This document shows positions 6,658 through 12,655 of a DNA stretch of 12,655 bases, in pieces (the stretch's first letter is position 1; each line of letters opens with the position of its first letter). The notes under the pieces were generated by a model that ran no database searches, was not told the DNA's origin, and saw only the letters and a program-made list of their open reading frames with translations. Source of the stretch: Verrucomicrobiota bacterium (GTDB lineage: Bacteria > Verrucomicrobiota > Kiritimatiellia > B70-G9); NCBI GenBank assembly GCA_003641465.1, contig QNAJ01000018.1, positions 1-12,655 of the forward strand. Reading direction: 5' to 3'. The position numbers and the translations under genes were made by a program.

Positions 6658-9198
6658 ATGACCTTGTCCCGGAGAATCCTGCTGAGCATGTTGATAAGCC
6701 TGGTGATCTGGATGGCGTTCACCTGGCCCCTTCCGCGCTACCTTGCCGAAGGTATACCTTCGTCGGCCCGGAACGTGGAGCCGGGAAACGTACGCCGGAT
6801 GATTCCCGGCGACCACCTGCAACTTCTCTACTACTTTGATTTGGCCGCAGAAACGTTTCGCGGGCGTGTTCCCCTGTTCACTGATCCTTTCCAGTTTGAC
6901 GCCGGCCCGTACACCAACCCCTTTCCTTTATATCATTATTATATTCCGCAAAGCCTGATTTACGCCTGTTTCAAACCGTTGGCCGGGCAGGCGGCAGCCT
7001 GGAATCTCACCGGGCTTCTCTACGTCTGGGGGGCGTACCTGCTTTTGTGGATTCTGGCGAGAAGGTACGCACACTCCGAAGCGGCCGCGGCAGTCGGAGC
7101 GCTGACGGTGTTGGTCCTTCCGTACCGCTGGTACGGCCTGCTTGGCGGAAGCCCCTCGGGCTTTGCTCCGGTATGGATCGTCCTCACCATCCTGGGCCTG
7201 GATGCGGTGGGACGCGGCTTCAGGCTGGTGTGGGCTCTGGCCTCCATGGCGGGATTTATTTTTTTACGGGCCGCCGACGGCCAGGCTTTCTACTTTCTGG
7301 TTCTTTCAATGCCCTTCTGGCTGCTCCTGGGTTTGGTTCATGGATATTTCGCCGGACATCGCCCCCGCCCGGCGCGGGTCATGGGCGGGACGGCCATCGC
7401 CGGACTGGGGGCGGTTGCAGGAGTCGCTTACTCACTGCTCATACGGTGGCGGCACTTGGCGGTTTCCACGATGCGGGGGGGACGCTCACTTGCCGAGACC
7501 GCGCTTTTCAGCCCCCACTGGCAAGGCCTCTTCTCGTGGTCCGCGTGGAGCGGATTAACCAATCAGATTTTTATCGGAATCGCGATCCCGGTCCTCCTGC
7601 TTGCTGGACTGGCGGTTGGGCTCCGGAATATGAGAGACAGGCACCGCAGGGGGGATACCCTCGTTCTTATTCTGCTGGTCGCCGCGATGGTGGTGCTGGT
7701 GCTGCTGGCCCTGGGCATACGCGGACCGCACCACGGGGTGGTTTTCCGTGCGGCCCGGCGCATGATTCCCGGCTTCCGCTTTCTGCGTCAGCCGGCGCGC
7801 ATTTTCTCAATCATGCCCGTGTTTCTGGCACTTGCGGCTACCGTAGCGTTGCGGTGCCTTCACCTGCGGAACGGCTGGAGCAGTCGGTTACTGCCGTATC
7901 TGGTGGGTATCGCCTTTCTGTTCGAATGTAAGGCTCAGGTAAGTACCACGGTCTGCCTCCTTGACAGTGAACAGCCGGCATATCGGGCAGTAGTGGAAGA
8001 CGCTCGGGAAAAAGAGATTGTGCCGCGGGCAGTGATCATACCACTGTGGCCGGGAGATTCGGCGTGGTCCTCGCTGTACCAGCACTATGCCATGATCCAC
8101 GGCCTTCACATGCTCAATGGGTATCTGCCGGTGACCAGTACTTCCTATGTGGATAATGTGTTCCGACCGCTCAAGGGCCTTAACAGCGGCGTGCTCGACC
8201 AGAAACGTTTGCGGTACCTGGAGCAGTTGGGTGTGAATTATCTCCTGCTCCACGAAAACGCCTTTCCCGAAAAAGTCAGCCCCTTTGCAGTGGCTTTCAC
8301 CCTGGAGAGACTGCGGCAGCACCCGGGGCTGAAAATGCTTATGCATGCCGGCCCGGTCTGGGCTTTTGCGATCCGCGCTGCCGCGGATTCGGACAACCGA
8401 GGGGGATCGCAGAGATCCCGGTGCGACGTGGTTTGTCCCACCCGCCATTTCTACGCGGGCAGATTGGCGCGGCGGTCTACTCTGGCGGTTCGCCGGGATG
8501 ACCGGCTGACCTATCTCCGCCTGGGCGACAAGACCGGCTCCGAGCTGTCCCTGCGTGCCCTTTCTTCACCGCCTGCTGACCGGCTTCGCTGGATGATACT
8601 GGCGCGGGGAAAGGGTGTCCTGGAGGTCCGCACCGAAGTCCCGGACGGAGGAGTCGTCGGGCGCACATTGCTGCCGGTTGGCTGTACGCAACCCCGGTGG
8701 TTCGCGTCTCCCGTTTCATTGGCCGACTATACGCGCATCCGCGCCCGACTCATCGCCCGCGAAGGGGTAATTGAGGTGGCCCATGTCTTTCTTGCCGCCG
8801 GTGAGTGGCAATCACTCCGCCCGGGAGAGGAGCTGTTTCTGCCCTCCTACTGTCTCTTCCACGCCGGCAGTACCGCTCCGGACCTTTCATCGGTCGAGCT
8901 GGATCCCGAGCGGGATCCCCGGGCGATTGTCGTCTATGGACCCAAGCTGCCTCTGGTGCCGGGAGAATACGAGGTTACTTTGGAATATGAAAGCAATGCG
9001 CCCGTCGGCACGCACTTGGCCCGCTTCAACGTCCGGCACGTGGATGGAAGCCAGACCGCCTGGCAATCCGTGGCAGCCGGACATCCCGCAACCCTGCGCT
9101 TTGAAGAAGAGGTGGGACTACCCTTCTTTGTCGCCCTACTGTTCGAGCGGAGGGCACCGATGAGGCTCTATGGTGTCCGCCTCAGGCGCTTGAGATAG
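6658..9198 (+). CDS. Multi-pass membrane protein with soluble C-terminal half, GT-C glycosyltransferase-like
   Basis: An 846-residue protein. A first membrane segment lies at about residues 6-24. A hydrophilic loop follows with GDHLQLLYYFDL (Asp52) and FTDPFQFDAGPYTNPF, then roughly ten more membrane segments between residues 92 and 421. The rest (about 423-846) is soluble and beta-rich near its end, with LPLVPGEYEVTLEYES and a pattern seen in carbohydrate-binding-like domains. This architecture, with acidic residues in the first outer loop, matches GT-C enzymes that transfer sugars from polyprenyl-phosphate donors outside the membrane. I cannot prove catalytic function or name a family. The start ATG at 6658 is chosen because it places a basic n-region (MTLSRR) before the first membrane segment and follows TAAGTG. 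Its neighbours, a small helical protein and a GT4 enzyme, support a role in polysaccharide assembly or glycan modification. Confidence 0.65.
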   Translation: MTLSRRILLSMLISLVIWMAFTWPLPRYLAEGIPSSARNVEPGNVRRMIPGDHLQLLYYFDLAAETFRGRVPLFTDPFQFDAGPYTNPFPLYHYYIPQSLIYACFKPLAGQAAAWNLTGLLYVWGAYLLLWILARRYAHSEAAAAVGALTVLVLPYRWYGLLGGSPSGFAPVWIVLTILGLDAVGRGFRLVWALASMAGFIFLRAADGQAFYFLVLSMPFWLLLGLVHGYFAGHRPRPARVMGGTAIAGLGAVAGVAYSLLIRWRHLAVSTMRGGRSLAETALFSPHWQGLFSWSAWSGLTNQIFIGIAIPVLLLAGLAVGLRNMRDRHRRGDTLVLILLVAAMVVLVLLALGIRGPHHGVVFRAARRMIPGFRFLRQPARIFSIMPVFLALAATVALRCLHLRNGWSSRLLPYLVGIAFLFECKAQVSTTVCLLDSEQPAYRAVVEDAREKEIVPRAVIIPLWPGDSAWSSLYQHYAMIHGLHMLNGYLPVTSTSYVDNVFRPLKGLNSGVLDQKRLRYLEQLGVNYLLLHENAFPEKVSPFAVAFTLERLRQHPGLKMLMHAGPVWAFAIRAAADSDNRGGSQRSRCDVVCPTRHFYAGRLARRSTLAVRRDDRLTYLRLGDKTGSELSLRALSSPPADRLRWMILARGKGVLEVRTEVPDGGVVGRTLLPVGCTQPRWFASPVSLADYTRIRARLIAREGVIEVAHVFLAAGEWQSLRPGEELFLPSYCLFHAGSTAPDLSSVELDPERDPRAIVVYGPKLPLVPGEYEVTLEYESNAPVGTHLARFNVRHVDGSQTAWQSVAAGHPATLRFEEEVGLPFFVALLFERRAPMRLYGVRLRRLR

Positions 9199-9244
9199 TT
9201 GTTGACCGGTCGGCACGCGCCGAGCTGGACCGTGCCGCGGATGA

Positions 9245-9685
9245 ATGCTATTCGTTGCTCTTATGAGAATCATCGTTGCCGGCGTAGACCGCTCATCCGA
9301 TCTGGGCGATTGGGTACGGCATCGGGCATCCCGCATGAAACGGAGGCCTCTGGTCCGACGACTGTCTCCGGAAGACAGTGCTTTGAGCTTGGCGGGCATG
9401 GAATCGGAGGGCCGATTCCGGGCGCGCTATCTGGAACTTCTGCGCCGCCGCGTGGGGGTTGAGGTCCTCCCGCCGGTTCGCCGTCGCGGCGCAGTTAGCT
9501 GGGCAGCATGGGCTTTCCGGCGTCTGCTCTGGAGAGTGATTCGGCCTTTTCTGGAAGATATTGCGTGGCAGCAAGGGATTTTCAACGAGTTGGTGGTGGA
9601 CTCGCTCGAGCAGTGGGCGCGCGCCGACGCTCCGCGAAAGGATCCGGACCAGAACGCATTGAAGGAACATGGCGAAGCGCGTTGA
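9245..9685 (+). CDS. Small basic helical protein of unknown function in the glycan gene group
   Basis: A 146-residue, Arg-rich protein with no signal peptide or membrane segment. The C-terminal half is predicted helical by pattern: WAAWAFRRLLWRVIRPFL followed by WQQGIFNELVVDSLEQWA. From memory, a similar stretch (Arg-Pro-x-Leu, then Gln, then FN-x3-V-x-L) precedes methyltransferase or glycosyltransferase domains in bacterial polysaccharide loci. This may be a stand-alone version of that module. It begins 46 bp after the membrane protein. An in-frame TGA directly before ATG 9245 fixes the upstream limit; ATG 9263 (MRIIVAG) is the alternative start. Neither has a clear ribosome binding site. 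It overlaps the GT4 gene by 17 bases in a different frame, suggesting coupling. A function is not assigned. Confidence 0.55.
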   Translation: MLFVALMRIIVAGVDRSSDLGDWVRHRASRMKRRPLVRRLSPEDSALSLAGMESEGRFRARYLELLRRRVGVEVLPPVRRRGAVSWAAWAFRRLLWRVIRPFLEDIAWQQGIFNELVVDSLEQWARADAPRKDPDQNALKEHGEAR

Positions 9686-10736
9686 CCAGTTATTGCCCGG
9701 ACTCGCAACCGGTGATGCTGTTTCCCAGGAAGCCCGTGTGATCCGGGAATTACTGCAGCAGGCGGGTTACGAATCAAGGATGTTTGTTGATCCGGAACAT
9801 GTGGCCCCGGACGTCTCGGTGGATTGGATCCCCGCTGCGGAGTATTCCTCCATGCCCGGGGATGTGCTGATCTATCATTACAGCATTTCCTCACCGGCGG
9901 ACGAGATTTTCCTTTCCGCACGCGCCGTCAGGGTGATGCTGTACCACAACATTACGCCGGGCCACTGGTTCCGTGGATATGATGATCGGGTCGCTGAATT
10001 GTTGGAGGACGCGCGGCGGAACCTGAAGCGGGTGGCTGCCAGTGCGGACGCGGTATGGGCTGACTCGGAATTCAATGCTTCCGAACTGCGGGCCTCAGGT
10101 AGACCGGATACACGTGTCTTTCGATTTCTGTTTGAGCGATCACGCTTTGAACAGCCGCGGGACGAGGACATGTTCCGGCGTTATGACCCCTCGATGACCA
10201 ACCTGCTTTTTGTCGGGCGTATCGCCCCGAACAAGTGCATTGAAGACCTGATCGCCGCCTTTGCCTGGTATCATGCTCATCTGAATCCGGACAGTCGTCT
10301 GATAATCGCCGGATCGGAGCGGAGCTGCCCACGCTACTACGCCATGCTGCGGATGTATATGGCTGAACTCGGACTCAGGCATGTATGTTTTGAGCGGTAT
10401 GTTTCGGATACCGGACTGGCGACGTTGTACCAGCTTGCCGACCTTGTGGTGATAACCAGCCGTCATGAGGGGTTCTGTCTGCCGGTGGTCGAGGCAATGT
10501 ATTGCGGCGTGCCGGTGGTCGCCAGGTCGGCAGCCGCGATACCCGAGACGATGGGATCTGCGGGAGTACTTTTCGACGAGTTGGATCCACCGGAACTGGC
10601 GGCGCTGTGGGATCGGATACTGAATGACAGAATGCTTCGCCGGGAGATTCTTGATTCTCAGAACCGTCGCTTATCGGAGTTTCTGGAGCGTGACGCTGTC
10701 AGGGAAATCAGAGAGTTACTTGGGGAGCTTCTGTAG
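9669..10736 (+). CDS. GT4-family glycosyltransferase
   Basis: A complete 355-residue GT-B fold enzyme. The N-terminal domain begins with an acceptor-side pattern, QLLPGLATGDAVSQEA, then AGYESRMFV. The C-terminal nucleotide-sugar domain starts at FVGRIAPNK (residues 181-189) and includes LIIAGS and the EX7E motif of retaining GT4 enzymes (E267 and E275 in HEGFCLPVVEAM), followed by GVPVVARSAAAIPE. It should transfer a sugar from a nucleotide donor onto a glycan or lipid acceptor at the cytoplasmic face of the membrane; donor and acceptor cannot be read from sequence. The start ATG 9669 is preceded by AAGGA at only 2 bases and lies 17 bases inside the upstream gene. It is the last gene of the group; a terminator-like hairpin follows about 55 bases after the stop. 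Confidence 0.88.
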   Translation: MAKRVDQLLPGLATGDAVSQEARVIRELLQQAGYESRMFVDPEHVAPDVSVDWIPAAEYSSMPGDVLIYHYSISSPADEIFLSARAVRVMLYHNITPGHWFRGYDDRVAELLEDARRNLKRVAASADAVWADSEFNASELRASGRPDTRVFRFLFERSRFEQPRDEDMFRRYDPSMTNLLFVGRIAPNKCIEDLIAAFAWYHAHLNPDSRLIIAGSERSCPRYYAMLRMYMAELGLRHVCFERYVSDTGLATLYQLADLVVITSRHEGFCLPVVEAMYCGVPVVARSAAAIPETMGSAGVLFDELDPPELAALWDRILNDRMLRREILDSQNRRLSEFLERDAVREIRELLGELL

Positions 10737-10791
10737 TAGGCGGTAATGGGTTGCCAGCTCCTGGACTTTGGCACGATTTCAGCTTTGCAGG

Positions 10792-10815
10792 TTCGCCTTT
10801 GCGGTGAAAATTTTT
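10792..10815 (+). terminator. Candidate intrinsic terminator after the GT4 gene
   Basis: TTCGCC (10792-10797) pairs with GGTGAA (10803-10808) around a 5-base loop. The stem has 6 pairs including one G-T wobble and is followed by AA and TTTTT at 10811-10815. The position, 55 bases after the GT4 stop and before a new promoter-like element, fits the end of the glycan transcript. The stem is short, so efficiency is uncertain. Confidence 0.4.
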
Positions 10816-10871
10816 ACTTGGTAACGGAGAAGGGATGGTCTAAGCTGATACATGTTGGGACAGTAGGAGTG

Positions 10872-10899
10872 TTGACGGCGGCGGCTAAAATCGTGTATT
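10872..10899 (+). promoter_or_regulatory. Candidate promoter for the secreted protein at 10959
   Basis: TTGACG at 10872-10877 (5 of 6 to the -35 consensus) is followed after 16 bases by TGTATT at 10894-10899 (4 of 6 to the -10 consensus), running into a T-rich tract. Transcription from about 10906 would give a leader of roughly 53 bases containing the hairpin at 10913-10928. Confidence 0.45.
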
Positions 10900-10912
10900 T
10901 TTTGGTTGTCAG

Positions 10913-10928
10913 GACCGGAGTACCGGTC
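10913..10928 (+). promoter_or_regulatory. Leader hairpin upstream of the secreted protein
   Basis: GACCGG-AGTA-CCGGTC is a perfect 6-bp stem with a 4-base loop, lying just downstream of the candidate promoter and 30 bases before the start codon. It has no T-run, so it is not a terminator. It could stabilise the mRNA 5' end or form a DNA palindrome bound by a regulator; neither can be decided from sequence. Confidence 0.35.
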
Positions 10929-10958
10929 GTAAATTGATAGCGTGAAGGGGGTCGCACA

Positions 10959-11651
10959 ATGAAACGACTTGTTTTAGCAGTGATTGTGGCAGCCGCTGCG
11001 CTGGCTTTGTTCTGTTACGCCCAGACCAACCAGGTACTCAGCCGCAACGCCGTCGGCTACGTCCAGGTATCCGTCCCCAGCGGCGGTTACGCACTGGTGA
11101 GCTTGAACTTTGAGTCACTTGATGGCTCTGATTTGACCATCGCTGATGTGGTGGGAGACCAGCTACCAGTTGGCAGCTATGCCCATATCTGGGACCGCAA
11201 CAGTAAGGTGTATCAGTCAGAACTCAGAACGCGCGGCGGGTGGTCACCCGGTACCAATGTGATCACGCGCGGGGTTGGTTTTTGGTTAGAGGTGCCCAGT
11301 TCCGCAGCAACTGCGTCAGAACATATAGTCTACGTCATGGGCGAGGTTCCGGATTCCTTTAACCAAGGTGCTACTACGACTATCTCCAATGTGCAGGGAC
11401 TTGATGCCCTTGCCTACCCGTTCCCATCGGCGGTTGTGTGGACCAATACTGCATTGGCTTCAAATGCTTTGGTGGGTGACTACCTTCATGTGTGGAACGT
11501 GACCAGCCAGTCCTACAATAGCTACCTGAAGACGCGCGGTGGGTGGACTACGCCAGATAACTTTACTATCGAGCCGGGTCAAAGCTTTTGGTTTGAGACA
11601 TCGGGTACGCAGGATTGGACGGAGATAAAGCCTTACACATGGCCCGAGTGA
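10959..11651 (+). CDS. Secreted two-repeat protein, function unknown
   Basis: A 230-residue protein with a clear signal peptide (residues 1 to about 21, ending CYA before QTNQV). The mature part is two diverged copies of one unit about 101 residues apart. Each contains a G-x-Y-x-H-x-W stretch, then Y-x-S-x-L, the invariant TRGGW (91-95 and 192-196), and a closing G-x-x-FW-x-E. The first unit opens with SRNAVGYVQVSVPSGGYALVSLNF, an opening I recall from exported Kiritimatiellota/Verrucomicrobiota proteins. No catalytic motif is visible; the spaced aromatic residues suggest a beta-sandwich used for structure or binding. The start has a strong ribosome site, AAGGGG, 8 bases before the ATG. No PEP-CTERM tail is present, so it is probably released to the periplasm or outside. 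Confidence 0.8.
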   Translation: MKRLVLAVIVAAAALALFCYAQTNQVLSRNAVGYVQVSVPSGGYALVSLNFESLDGSDLTIADVVGDQLPVGSYAHIWDRNSKVYQSELRTRGGWSPGTNVITRGVGFWLEVPSSAATASEHIVYVMGEVPDSFNQGATTTISNVQGLDALAYPFPSAVVWTNTALASNALVGDYLHVWNVTSQSYNSYLKTRGGWTTPDNFTIEPGQSFWFETSGTQDWTEIKPYTWPE

Positions 11652-11710
11652 GACAGTGCGTAGAATCGGAAGCTTATCAAAAGTAGTATGGATGAAAGGG
11701 GGGCAGCCCA

Positions 11711-12301
11711 ATGAGAAGGGCTAAAAATATGTCGATCCGTTTACTGGGTGTTATGGCAGGGTCGATGTTTTGCGCATCAACAGCGCTAGCTTATCTGATG
11801 GTGGCATGGGGTGCCAGCGAGGGTTTCTATTTTCCTGGCGACCCATCGCATGGTATCCTAACTAATGGGGAAACAACAATCGCTCAGTTGATTTTCTCCG
11901 TCGATGCTGTCGCTGATCCTGTTGATATCAATAACTCAGCTGGTGGGTATGTCTCGGGAGACGATGTGGTGCTTGCCGAGTATACGCTTACTTCGGGTAT
12001 CAATTGTGATGAATGGGCGTACTTTGGAGCGCCCAATTATACTGGCGCTTATAGTGCCGGTTATATCTTCGGGAGAATTTTTGAAGATAATACGCCAGCG
12101 ATAGGTGAGCGATACTTCAATGGACCGATGGAAACGGCTGAAGACCGATCGCCTCCCCAGTCACCACAGAGCTACGATTTCAATAGTGGACCCGGCTACG
12201 GTGACGATCTTGATCAAGTGATTCCGATTCCCGAGCCACTGACCGCCGCGCTTTATGGTTTGGGCACCTTGGTCATCCTGCATCGCCGCCGTAAGGCGTA
12301 G
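11711..12301 (+). CDS. PEP-CTERM surface protein, paralog of the next gene
   Basis: A 196-residue exported protein. A signal peptide ends near residue 27 (STALA, then YLMVAW). A sorting signal closes the protein: PIPEP (PEP at 174-176), a hydrophobic stretch at 177-190 and a basic HRRRKA tail. In the family, exosortase recognises this tail and the protein is sorted to the envelope or the extracellular polysaccharide matrix; no exosortase is in the window. The mature N-terminus matches the following gene without gaps. Two starts are possible: ATG 11711 with GGGGGG 7 bases upstream, and ATG 11729 with AAGGG 8 bases upstream. Both give a working signal peptide, and the longer is reported. Local GC is lower than in the left two thirds of the window. 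The function of the mature domain is unknown. Confidence 0.8.
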   Translation: MRRAKNMSIRLLGVMAGSMFCASTALAYLMVAWGASEGFYFPGDPSHGILTNGETTIAQLIFSVDAVADPVDINNSAGGYVSGDDVVLAEYTLTSGINCDEWAYFGAPNYTGAYSAGYIFGRIFEDNTPAIGERYFNGPMETAEDRSPPQSPQSYDFNSGPGYGDDLDQVIPIPEPLTAALYGLGTLVILHRRRKA

Positions 12302-12322
12302 TTACGGGTAGCATTGTTTACC

Positions 12323-12655
12323 GTGTCACAGAGGGACAAACGGAAAAGCCGGAATCCTTATCAAGTGGGGACCGGTTGCGCATTCCTTGTCGGCATGTCT
12401 CTGGTTGTTGCGCTTTTTCCGTGTCAGGTGCTGGCAGACATCTATCTTGCATGGGCGGGGAACGCTGGGTTCTACTTTCTCGATCATCCAGAGCAGGGAA
12501 TACTGCCTCCGGGTGGTTCCACCTCCGCGCAGTTGATCTATTCGCCGGATCCCTTCCCCGATCCGGTAGATCTGGATAGCGCAGATTCCGGCTTCGTCTC
12601 GGGCGACGATCAGGTCCTCGATCAGATTGAATTGCGAAATCCCGACAACACCGAT
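12323..12655 (+). CDS. Exported paralog of the PEP-CTERM protein, 3' end beyond the window
   Basis: An incomplete gene with at least 111 codons, read from GTG 12323 to the window edge without a stop. It encodes a basic n-region (SQRDKRKSR), a hydrophobic core (FLVGMSLVVALFP) and a signal-peptidase site near VLA before DIYLAW. The next 66 residues align gaplessly with residues 28-93 of the preceding protein, 31 of 66 identical by my count, including AW, GFYF, GIL, AQLI, DPVD and VSGDD. TTG 12314 is another possible start. ATG 12395 would cut into the hydrophobic core and is less likely. No good ribosome site is visible, and only 21 bases separate it from the upstream stop, so the pair is probably co-transcribed. 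Whether it ends in a PEP-CTERM tail cannot be seen. Confidence 0.75.
   Translation, partial: MSQRDKRKSRNPYQVGTGCAFLVGMSLVVALFPCQVLADIYLAWAGNAGFYFLDHPEQGILPPGGSTSAQLIYSPDPFPDPVDLDSADSGFVSGDDQVLDQIELRNPDNTD

Noticed and set aside
7047..7931. 294-codon plus-strand frame inside the membrane protein gene
   Set aside because: Out of frame with a continuous multi-pass membrane protein; it encodes Gly/Arg/Pro-rich sequence typical of a shadow frame.
10746..10937. 63-codon open frame in the gap after the GT4 gene
   Set aside because: No ribosome site or domain, and it overlaps the terminator-like hairpin, the promoter-like element and the leader hairpin. It is most likely noncoding.

Overview
The window looks like a chromosomal segment of a GC-rich Gram-negative bacterium, most likely from the PVC group near Kiritimatiellota/Verrucomicrobiota. 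Three things suggest this: an LptF/LptG permease (outer membrane with LPS export), a C-terminal PEP-CTERM sorting signal, and secreted protein families at the right end that I recall from Kiritimatiellota genomes. The taxonomic call is inference. No rRNA, tRNA, CRISPR array, insertion sequence or phage gene was seen.

Layout. Bases 1-292 hold no convincing gene. Bases 293-3444 are a tight minus-strand cluster transcribed right to left: an XdhC-family protein, then folD (20 bp overlap), then an LptF/LptG-type permease (25 bp gap). A 179-bp divergent region (3445-3623) carries a good sigma70-like promoter facing right, with direct and inverted repeats around it. Rightward from there are two tandem, translationally coupled, exported DUF4139-like proteins (3624-6457). 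After a 200-bp gap comes a glycan-assembly group (6658-10736): a large multi-pass membrane protein with a soluble C-terminal half (GT-C-like), a small basic helical protein, and a GT4 glycosyltransferase.

Bases 10737-10958 appear to be a transcription boundary with a terminator-like hairpin, a promoter-like element and a leader hairpin. Beyond it are three exported protein genes with lower local GC: a two-repeat secreted protein, a PEP-CTERM protein, and the start of a paralog of that PEP-CTERM protein which runs off the window.

How the parts relate. The left cluster is housekeeping (molybdenum hydroxylase maturation, one-carbon folate metabolism, LPS export). The middle and right are about the cell envelope: exported beta-rich proteins, sugar transfer at the membrane, and surface-sorted proteins. 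The most unusual items are the coupled DUF4139 pair with its repeat-rich promoter and the tandem PEP-CTERM-type paralogs, whose conserved part is the mature N-terminus. I see no strong sign of a wholly new multi-gene system; these are the best leads.
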